From assembly GCF_016863635.1 (NCBI RefSeq), contig NZ_BOPG01000024.1, positions 1 to 64,000 on the forward strand: DNA of 64,000 nucleotides. Direction: 5' to 3'. The notes below the pieces were generated by a model, which worked only from the letters and a program-made list of their open reading frames with translations, searched no databases and was not told the origin of the DNA. Below, piece by piece: positions 1 to 6,789 of this stretch. A program made the translations under genes and the position numbers. The DNA is from Virgisporangium aurantiacum (GTDB lineage Bacteria > Actinomycetota > Actinomycetes > Mycobacteriales > Micromonosporaceae). Within the stretch, counting starts at the first letter, position 1. Each line of letters opens with the position of its first letter.

Positions 1-1780
1 TTACCGCAAGGGCGTGCTCGTCGGCGGAGGCCACGACGTCGAACCGGACGCGGTGCGAGCCGGCGACCAGGAGCGCTTCGCCTCGGCGAGCGGACAGCAA
101 CAGGTGCCGTTCGGCGTCGGTGAGCTGGAACGCGTCGGCGATGGCATCGATGGCTTGCGGGGCCTGCCGCATCAGCACCTGGGTGGCGCTGTTGGCGATG
201 ACCGCCCGGCCGAGGTCGGTGCCCAGCACATCGGCGGCGTCCTGGGTGATGACGGCCAGCCCGGCGCTGCGTTTGCGGGCGGCTTTGGCCATCTTGAACA
301 GCCAGTTCGCGGCGGTGCCGTCACGCAGCATCGTCCACGCCTCGTCCACGACCACCAGCCGCGGACGCACCGCGTGTGGCCGGGCGCGCCGGCTTGTGGG
401 TGGTGTGTCGATGGTTCGCCAGATGTGATCGAGGGCGAGCAGGGTGCCGATGGTCTTGACCTCGTCGGCGAGGTGCCGCAGGGACCAGACGACCAGATGC
501 CCGTCGGGGCGGCCGGTTGTGGGTCCGTCGAAGAGATCCTTGAACGAGCCGGTGACCCACGGCGCGAGCCGGGCGGCGAGTCTGGTGGCCGCTGGGTCTT
601 CGGCCGTCGCCAGGGTGGCGGCGAGGTCACGCAGGAGGGGTGCCGGCGTGTCCCAGGTGGCCGGATCGGCGGTGATTCCGGCCTGGTGGTAGGTGTCGAT
701 GATCGCCGTGTCCAGGGCGGCGGTCTCTTCCGGGCCGATGTCGGGGGTGCCGCGGTTGGGGCCGACGAGCACGGCGATGACGGTGTGCAGGAACAGCCAC
801 CGGCGGTTCAGGGCGACATCCCGGCGATCCCCGGCCGGGATGTCGAGCGGGTTGAGCCGTACGCCGGCGGCACCGAGCTGCACGACGGTCCCGCCGACCC
901 GCTCGGCCAGGCGAACGTACTCGTCCTCGGGGTCGACGACCGCGACGTGGACGCCGTGGTACAGGTTGCGCAGCACTTCGAGTTTCACCAGGTACGACTT
1001 GCCGCTGCCGGATCGGGCCAGGACGACGGAGTTGTGGTTGTCCTGCGCCCAGCGGTCCCACATGACCACGCCGGAGGAGGCGAGGTTCAGCCCGTACAAC
1101 ACGCCGGTGGCCGATGCCGGTTCACCCGGAAGGCGGGCGGGCAGGTCCGGGCAGGCGAGCGGGAACGCGGCGGCCAGGGCGTGCGTGTCGAGGGTGCGGC
1201 GCATCCGGATCGCGTCGGTGCCCAGCGGCAGCGTGGAGACCCAGCCGTGCAGGTGCCGATGGGTGACCGGCTGAAGGTCCAGCAGCACCGAAGCTGCCGC
1301 GGCACGCACCTGCGCGCACGCCTCGATCAGCGCTTCGGCGCTGGCAGCGTGCACGGTGATGTACACGCCGGTCCGGAACAGCTTCGCCGCCCCACGGGCG
1401 ACGCGGTCGGCCAGTTCGGCCGCGTCCTCCGCGGCGGCGTCGACGCCCGGATCGCCGAGCCTGCCCTTGTCGGCGTCGATGCGGCGCGAGGACTCCAACT
1501 TGGCGCGCTGGCGGCGTAGCTGGCCGGCCGCGGTGTCGGCCCGGACCGGCTCGACGTGGATGGCGACATCGAGGCGCCCCGGCCAGGACAGGATCGGCTC
1601 CAACCACGGTGCGCCGACGGTCGCCGGGTACCCGGTCACGGCGAACGTCGCGGCGTACCCCCATCCCAGGCGCAACGATCGTGCGCCGACCTCCACACTG
1701 TCCGGCCCGACCGCTGCCGCAACGGCGTGCGCTCCGGCGTGATCGGTGGTCAACGTCCGGACGGGTCGAGTGAATCTCAC
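1..1780 (-). CDS. VirB4-family conjugative transfer ATPase (3' end outside window)
   Basis: Type IV secretion ATPase that powers pilus assembly and DNA-protein transfer from the cytoplasmic face of the membrane. The frame is open from a GTG at 1780 to base 1 (593 codons), so the C-terminus is missing. Near residue 258 there is a Walker A motif (ARSGSGKSY) followed by VVDPEDEY. Near residue 475 a Walker B (LVVVDEAW) is followed by VITQDAADV, the order seen in VirB4 C-terminal domains. The GTG overlaps the stop of the preceding PrgI-family gene by four bases (GTGA), so the start is well supported and the two are translationally coupled. It belongs to the minus-strand run VirB2-VirB6-PrgI-VirB4. 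All motifs look intact. Confidence 0.9.
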   Translation of the reverse strand, partial: MRFTRPVRTLTTDHAGAHAVAAAVGPDSVEVGARSLRLGWGYAATFAVTGYPATVGAPWLEPILSWPGRLDVAIHVEPVRADTAAGQLRRQRAKLESSRRIDADKGRLGDPGVDAAAEDAAELADRVARGAAKLFRTGVYITVHAASAEALIEACAQVRAAAASVLLDLQPVTHRHLHGWVSTLPLGTDAIRMRRTLDTHALAAAFPLACPDLPARLPGEPASATGVLYGLNLASSGVVMWDRWAQDNHNSVVLARSGSGKSYLVKLEVLRNLYHGVHVAVVDPEDEYVRLAERVGGTVVQLGAAGVRLNPLDIPAGDRRDVALNRRWLFLHTVIAVLVGPNRGTPDIGPEETAALDTAIIDTYHQAGITADPATWDTPAPLLRDLAATLATAEDPAATRLAARLAPWVTGSFKDLFDGPTTGRPDGHLVVWSLRHLADEVKTIGTLLALDHIWRTIDTPPTSRRARPHAVRPRLVVVDEAWTMLRDGTAANWLFKMAKAARKRSAGLAVITQDAADVLGTDLGRAVIANSATQVLMRQAPQAIDAIADAFQLTDAERHLLLSARRGEALLVAGSHRVRFDVVASADEHALAV

Positions 1781-2754
1781 GGCTTCTCCTCGTCCGGTCC
1801 GGCGGTTATCACGGCATCGGGGATCGTTCGGCCGGTGCCGACGGTGCGCCACGGATCGCACGCGGCGGCGAGCGCGTCGGTCACCTGCCCGCCGTCGAGG
1901 ACCCGGGTGGCTGCGCCGAGCCCGGTCAACGCCCGGGCGGTCTGCTCTGCGGCACGGCGGGCCACACCCGGGTCGGTGTGCGGCCCGACCTGGTGGGCGA
2001 TGAGGACCCGCCGGTCGAGTGGGTCGCGGTCGGCGGCCAGGTCACGCAGAAACTGCGCGTAACCGGCGGCGGCATCGGCCAACGCGGAATGCGGCAACGC
2101 GTCCAGGCGGTCGTCGACCAACTGGGCGACGGTGTACAAGTCAACGCGGCGCGTGGAGATCACAATCTGCACCGGGCCCGACAGCGAGTTGAACCAGCGG
2201 CCCATGCCGGCGACGAGGGCGTGCTGCTCAACGACGGAGCGCAGGTCGAAGTTGACCGTGGTGGCTGCGGTGACCGCGATCCGGCCGCCGTCGACATCGA
2301 CCGTTCCGTTCTCGCCAATGGCGTTCGCCGGCAGTCGTAGCGGTGCCATCGCCGTCCGGCCGTGGCGGTCATCGGTCGCGGCCGTGAGTCCGTCGGCGGT
2401 GGCCGTCCGCGGCACCGGTGCCCAACTGGGGACGGTCGGAGAGGCATCGGTTGCGGCGACCAGGCGTCGTGGTGCACGGCGGGCGGCGATGGCGGCGGCG
2501 ATCCAGCGGTCCATGCTGATCCCGTCGCGACGCCCCAATGCGACCGCAGCGGCCAGCCCACCGACGGGCAGGGCAGCGGTCGCCAACACCACTGCCGGCA
2601 CCGCCGGGGTCAGGATCTGAAAGGCAAGCCACAGCAGCACTCCGGCGGTGGCGACGATGGCGACCTGCCGGGCGGTCAGCCCGTACACAACGCGGTCCGG
2701 CGCGTCGAAATCAGCGGGAATTTTCGCCTCGACCGGCGGGGCGTCATAGCTCAT
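1777..2754 (-). CDS. PrgI-family (VirB3-like) conjugation membrane protein
   Basis: A 325-residue protein of the PrgI family, the actinobacterial counterpart of VirB3, which sits at the base of the secretion channel and works with the VirB4 ATPase. Residues 1-25 (AKIPADFDAPDRVVYGLT) form the usual cytosolic lead-in. Two membrane segments follow at about residues 29-48 and 52-73. The rest is a soluble domain rich in Ala and Arg whose function I cannot assign. ATG at 2754. Its TGA is overlapped by the GTG of virB4. Its position between the VirB6-like and VirB4 genes matches conjugative operons of Gram-positive ICEs. Confidence 0.8.
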   Translation of the reverse strand: MSYDAPPVEAKIPADFDAPDRVVYGLTARQVAIVATAGVLLWLAFQILTPAVPAVVLATAALPVGGLAAAVALGRRDGISMDRWIAAAIAARRAPRRLVAATDASPTVPSWAPVPRTATADGLTAATDDRHGRTAMAPLRLPANAIGENGTVDVDGGRIAVTAATTVNFDLRSVVEQHALVAGMGRWFNSLSGPVQIVISTRRVDLYTVAQLVDDRLDALPHSALADAAAGYAQFLRDLAADRDPLDRRVLIAHQVGPHTDPGVARRAAEQTARALTGLGAATRVLDGGQVTDALAAACDPWRTVGTGRTIPDAVITAGPDEEKP

Positions 2755-2778
2755 CGGATGTTCCTCCGTCCACGGTGG

Positions 2779-3969
2779 TCATGCGGGGCCGACCGCGCGG
2801 CGGGTCGCCGGTGGAAGGGTCGGCCGGCCTTCCAACGCCTGCGGCGGCCGGCCCGGATGCGGTCGCGCGCTTGGCGATCGGTCTACCCAGACATGACCGC
2901 GGCGCGGCGGCTCGGCGTCGGCCCTCGGCGGCCGGGGTGGGTGGATGTGCAGGTGCTGGTGCAAGTGCTGGTGGTCGTTGGCGTGCATGTGGTTTGCCGG
3001 CGCTCGAGGTCCAGCGGCCGCGGCCGCACCGCGACGGCCCAGCAGCCGACCGCCACGAAAGCCGACCGCGCCGAGGAGCTGCTGTACGACCACGACACGG
3101 ACGATGTTGGCGAGGACACTCCCGCCGCGTCCAAGGTCGCCACCGCCGACGATGCGGGCGACCCACTTCGGGATCCGAATGACCAGCCACAGCACGAAGC
3201 AGGTGATCAGGATGTTCAGCACGCCGGTGGGATCTTTCGGCAGACCCAGATCCGGCAGATTGGCGTCGCTGGACAGCAACGTCGCCACCGCCACGTTCAA
3301 CGTGACCGCCTGGAGCACCTGCACCAACAGCACTCCGACCAGCGACCGCCACCAGAGCCGGGCCACCACCTCCGTGTACGGCAAGGCGTGGCACATCAGC
3401 GCGACCGGGGCGGTGCCCGCAACGACCAGCAGAACAGCAATGCGGCCCAACCAGGTGAAGACCAGCCCGATGAGCATCCACAGCGCGAGTTCACGCAACA
3501 CGAGCGCCGCCACGAACATCGTCGAGTCGGTGGTGGAGCCGAGGATCACCCGGCGGATCTGGGTGAACGCGTCATCGGAGGTGAACCTGTCCCCGGACAG
3601 GGCGCCGGTCACAGCGTTCGCGCCGGTGATGGCCGCCCGCACCATGGGCGTTGCCATGTTCGCGGCCAGAAACCCGATCAGCATGCGCGGCAGCAGCTCC
3701 TTCAGCGAATACCGCTCCTGCACATTCCCGTGGGTCATCGCGATAACGCCCACGACCATGACGACGAGCACCATGAAACCGTTGGCGACCAGCAGCGCCC
3801 GACCGGACACGTAGGACACCTGCGGCAGCCCGGTGACATCAGGGCTGGAGAACACCGAGCCCGACAGCAACCCCAACACCCAATTCAGCGCGGCCTGGGT
3901 GGCCGAGGTCAACCAGTTCAAAATCGCCCCGCCCAGCGCGCCGATCAAGCCTGAGTACCAGCTGTCCAT
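2779..3969 (-). CDS. VirB6/TrbL-like polytopic membrane protein with His-rich tail
   Basis: A 396-residue multi-pass membrane protein, the probable inner-membrane channel component of the transfer apparatus. At least six hydrophobic segments lie between about residues 30 and 280 (for example LVANGFMVLVVMVVGVIAM and LLVVAGTAPVALMC). After the last segment the tail is soluble and rich in Pro and Arg. It contains a striking run at about residues 305-325 with eight histidines (HMHANDHQHLHQHLHIH). The ATG at 3969 follows the stop of the pilin gene with a one-base gap, which decides the start over upstream alternatives. Family assignment rests on topology and on neighbours rather than on a sequence motif. 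Confidence 0.78.
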   Translation of the reverse strand: MDSWYSGLIGALGGAILNWLTSATQAALNWVLGLLSGSVFSSPDVTGLPQVSYVSGRALLVANGFMVLVVMVVGVIAMTHGNVQERYSLKELLPRMLIGFLAANMATPMVRAAITGANAVTGALSGDRFTSDDAFTQIRRVILGSTTDSTMFVAALVLRELALWMLIGLVFTWLGRIAVLLVVAGTAPVALMCHALPYTEVVARLWWRSLVGVLLVQVLQAVTLNVAVATLLSSDANLPDLGLPKDPTGVLNILITCFVLWLVIRIPKWVARIVGGGDLGRGGSVLANIVRVVVVQQLLGAVGFRGGRLLGRRGAAAAAGPRAPANHMHANDHQHLHQHLHIHPPRPPRADAEPPRRGHVWVDRSPSARPHPGRPPQALEGRPTLPPATRRAVGPA

Positions 3970-3970
3970 G

Positions 3971-4321
3971 TCAGGCGATCCCGAGAATGCCCTTGATGAT
4001 CGCGACCAGGATCGGAGCGAGCGCGGCCAGCGCGTAGCCGAGACCGGCGGACTTGAACGCCGACTTGGCCTTCTCCACCTCACCCGGATCACCGCCGGCC
4101 ATCACGTACCGGACCCCGCCAACGGTCGCGAAGAACGTGGCGATCGCGGCCAGGATGCCCATCAACCACCCCGTGGCGTTGTCCAGAATCGTCGTCAGTC
4201 GCTGGGTCGGATCAGGCTCAGCGGCAAAGGCCGGTGACCCGGCGGCGACCGACAAGGCCACGGTCATGGCGACCGCGGCCGCCATCCGGATCAGTCGGTG
4301 CCGGATGTTGCTACGTTTCAT
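3971..4321 (-). CDS. VirB2-like pilin subunit
   Basis: A 116-residue precursor. A basic N-terminus (MKRSNIRHRLIR) and hydrophobic core end at an Ala-x-Ala site (SPAFA, about residue 34), giving a mature protein of about 80 residues. Two hydrophobic helices are separated by a short polar loop with KAKSAFKSAG, the classic VirB2/TraA pilin layout. The ATG at 4321 is preceded by GGAGGT at good spacing, preferred over a GTG five codons upstream. It is the first gene of the transfer run and lies immediately ahead of the VirB6-like gene. Confidence 0.82.
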   Translation of the reverse strand: MKRSNIRHRLIRMAAAVAMTVALSVAAGSPAFAAEPDPTQRLTTILDNATGWLMGILAAIATFFATVGGVRYVMAGGDPGEVEKAKSAFKSAGLGYALAALAPILVAIIKGILGIA

Positions 4322-4561
4322 CGGATCTACCTCCACAGTTCGGCCGGACGGTCCTCACTCGGCGGGAGGGCGGCGTGGGAGCCCTTTCTCCCTTCCGTCG
4401 ACGCGATCGGCTGCATGCGTGACCGTGTCCAGCCAGACCGCCCACCCCGCGAGCGAGACGGGACTCACCGACGCCTTGCGATGGATCCCGCACCCGGGAA
4501 GAGCGGCCGTGTGAGCCGGTGATTACCGGCCCGCCGACTCACATCGACCCACACCGGCTCA
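4322..4561. other. Intergenic stretch before the pilin operon
   Basis: About 240 bases between the sigma-like gene and the pilin gene, both on the minus strand. I see no convincing coding frame, tRNA or strong terminator. A promoter for the transfer operon would be expected here, but no clear consensus stands out. Confidence 0.4.
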
Positions 4562-5368
4562 TCAGTCCGAAGCGGACGGTGGAGACGCGGTCGCGCCGGG
4601 GAAAGGGCTACACGTCACGGTTCCGACCGCGATCGCGTCCCGCAGTCGACGCTCGGCGCGATGGCGGCGAACCACCACCGTGTTGGGCCGTTCGCCCAGC
4701 ATCGATGCCACCTCGTCGACGGCGGCGCGCTCCAGCCGGGTCACCCCGATCAGCCACGCCTCCGCCCGCGAAAGCACCCCTGCCCGCACGGCGTCGAGCA
4801 GGACGAAGTCCGGATGCCCCCACGGCGTCTGCGGGGCGCAGGAGGCGAACTGCGACCAGACAACGCCCCGCGCCGCCGCGTCGTGGTACACCTGCTTCAC
4901 CCCGGCCCGATGGGCCGCGCGGACCAGCCGGGCGCACAACGCCCGCGCCGTCACGTCCACCCGGTACAACTCCGCGACGAACCCCTCGGCCAGCGCGGAC
5001 TCCACATCGTCGCGATCGCCGGCGGAATCCAGGGTGAGGGCACGAGCCTCACGACGGAGTCCCGGCATCGCCATTCCCAGGGCGACCACGAGCCATGTAG
5101 AGCGGTCACTACGTGCCCGGCGGATCAGCACCCGCCAGACCGCATCCCGCACCGCCAACGGCGTCTGCCGGCGCAGCAACAGATCCCGCAGCGGACGCAA
5201 CAGAATCCGCCCGGGCGGTAGCTGCGTCCGAACGTCCTGAGGAACATCGCCGTCGAGATCCTCGCGGCGCAGGACGAGATTCGTCGGCTCGGTCGTCGCG
5301 GCAAGGAACACCTGCTGCGCCACCCGCAGCGCCGATGTCGTGTAGTCCGAACGCGAGCGTCGCGCCAT
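4562..5368 (-). CDS. Sigma-region-4-like DNA-binding protein of the conjugative element
   Basis: A 268-residue soluble protein. The C-terminal part (about residues 205-250) reads as a helix-turn-helix of the sigma-70 region 4 type: WLIGVTRLERAAVDEVASML, then a recognition helix around PNTVVVRRHRAERRL. The N-terminal 180 residues are Arg/Leu-rich helices without a motif I recognise. The usual region 2 signature is not evident, so it may be a sigma-like activator rather than a true sigma factor. The ATG at 5368 has AGGAGG upstream. It stands alone ahead of the pilin operon and may regulate transfer genes. The role is inference. Confidence 0.6.
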   Translation of the reverse strand: MARRSRSDYTTSALRVAQQVFLAATTEPTNLVLRREDLDGDVPQDVRTQLPPGRILLRPLRDLLLRRQTPLAVRDAVWRVLIRRARSDRSTWLVVALGMAMPGLRREARALTLDSAGDRDDVESALAEGFVAELYRVDVTARALCARLVRAAHRAGVKQVYHDAAARGVVWSQFASCAPQTPWGHPDFVLLDAVRAGVLSRAEAWLIGVTRLERAAVDEVASMLGERPNTVVVRRHRAERRLRDAIAVGTVTCSPFPGATASPPSASD

Positions 5369-5805
5369 CGTCGAACCCTCCTACAGTTGTCGGCCCGCGC
5401 TGGTCTGCGCTCGCGCGGGTCTGGGAGAGCCATCAAGGCACCGGCACCGTCACACCGGTCCCACACGAGCGGCGAGGTTGGGGAATCTGTAGCCCTTGGG
5501 ATGCATCGATCCGCACAACCGAACACCGGGATGGAGAACATAACCACAGGTCAACCGTGGTGTCGCCCGATGTGACGTCGAGTCAGCGTGCAAGATCTCC
5601 AACGACGGCGGCGAGCTGCTCGGGAGACCTCATGTCCAGGACCTGCAATGTGATTGCGTGTGACTTCGTGTGATTCCTCGATCCCGGGCGGGCCTCACAC
5701 GGACTCACATAGCTTGACCGTTGGCGGGTCCCGGCGGGCTATTACGAATAGTCCGGGCTCACCGGACCCAGCGCATACGCGAGTTCCGTGGGAGAGGGGG
5801 CAGCG
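5369..5805. other. 437-base divergent control region
   Basis: Non-coding region between divergently transcribed genes of the element. It holds the phased TGTGA/TCACA array (5649-5709), a TTGACC hexamer (5714-5719) and a TATTAC hexamer (5740-5745). The 20-base spacing of those hexamers is long for a promoter. The left third, upstream of the sigma-like gene, shows no obvious structure. Confidence 0.5.
5649..5709. promoter_or_regulatory. Phased TGTGA repeat array (operator or transfer site candidate)
   Basis: TGTGA occurs at 5649, 5659 and 5669, exactly ten bases apart. After a gap, its complement TCACA occurs at 5695 and 5705, again ten bases apart. The five sites therefore face each other in two blocks on one face of the helix, upstream of the DUF2637 gene. 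This is the form of a cooperative repressor site or a replication/transfer iteron. The binding protein is unknown. Confidence 0.5.
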
Positions 5806-6735
5806 ATGGCGGGTGGAACCAGCGCAGCACGCAACGTCTCCGCCGGCGCGGTCGCCGCGATCGCGGCGTGGTCGTCGTACTCGCACATGGTCCACGTCGC
5901 GCTGGCCTTCGGCGAACGCCCCGAGGTCGCCTACGCGCTTCCGTTCAGCGTCGACGGCATGCTGATCGTCGCCAGCGTGGTGATGGTCGACGACAAGCGC
6001 CGCAGCCACCGCGTTCGCCCCATCGCACGCCTGGCATTTACCGCCGGCGTCCTCGCCTCCGTCGCGGCCAACATCGCCGCCGCCCAACCCAGCATCGGCG
6101 CCCGGATCGTGGCCGCCTGGCCAGCGGTGGCGCTCCTCCTGGTCGTGGAGATGCTGGCCCGGCCGACCGGTCCCTCCTCCGCGGAAGTTCCGCCGACGGC
6201 CGCCGCGGAAGTTCCGCCCGCAGCCGCCACGAACATCACACCGGCGGCAGTTACGATCGCCGCCGCACTACCACCCGCCGACGGTGCGGCGGAAGTTCTG
6301 GCCCGGCCAAACACCCACCTTCCGCCGGTCACCAACAGCCGCCTTGGCGCCGTGAACCTGATCGAGGCGGCGACAGGTGGCGGAGACTCCGCCGCCGTCC
6401 CGCCGCTCGCTGCCGTGGGGAAACCCACGGCCACGGCACGGAGCCGCCGCACCGCCGTCCTCTCGCCGCTCGGCGGAACAGTCGATGTTCCGCCGCAACT
6501 GCCGCCGGCCGAGGGCGCTGATGTCGAGACGGCGGAACCTGCGGGCACACCAATCGCCCGCCGCATGCTGAAGCCGTCACGCACGCACTCCCGGCTGCGT
6601 CGGCCCGCCGCCACCACCCGCCAACTTGCGCGTCAGATCATCGAAACAGAGCCGCATCTATCCCGTGCCGAGGTGGCCGCACGGCTGGGCGTGTCCACCC
6701 GCCGGCTCCGTGAAGTACTCGCCACTCCGACCTAG
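5806..6735 (+). CDS. DUF2637 transfer-associated membrane protein with C-terminal HTH
   Basis: A 309-residue protein with four hydrophobic segments in the first 125 residues (for example YALPFSVDGMLIVASVV), matching DUF2637/Spd-type proteins carried by actinomycete conjugative elements. A low-complexity linker with repeated AEVPP/VPP motifs (about residues 125-245) joins it to a C-terminal helix-turn-helix (RAEVAARLGVSTRRLREVL). The combination suggests a membrane-anchored regulator or DNA-tethering factor; that role is inference. ATG at 5806 is chosen over a GTG at 5788 because of the purine-rich GAGAGGGGG upstream. It is transcribed away from the secretion genes, from the region holding the TGTGA array. 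Confidence 0.7.
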   Translation: MAGGTSAARNVSAGAVAAIAAWSSYSHMVHVALAFGERPEVAYALPFSVDGMLIVASVVMVDDKRRSHRVRPIARLAFTAGVLASVAANIAAAQPSIGARIVAAWPAVALLLVVEMLARPTGPSSAEVPPTAAAEVPPAAATNITPAAVTIAAALPPADGAAEVLARPNTHLPPVTNSRLGAVNLIEAATGGGDSAAVPPLAAVGKPTATARSRRTAVLSPLGGTVDVPPQLPPAEGADVETAEPAGTPIARRMLKPSRTHSRLRRPAATTRQLARQIIETEPHLSRAEVAARLGVSTRRLREVLATPT

Positions 6736-6789
6736 TTCCAGCCGACGAACGCTGCCGAGGCGACGTTGGCGCCCCCATCCGTCCCTTGA

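Noticed and set aside
2362..3954. A 530-codon open frame on the plus strand opposite the VirB6-like and PrgI genes
   Set aside because: It is full of Arg, Gly, His and Gln without domain features. High GC leaves antisense frames open; the minus strand has real membrane proteins with proper starts.
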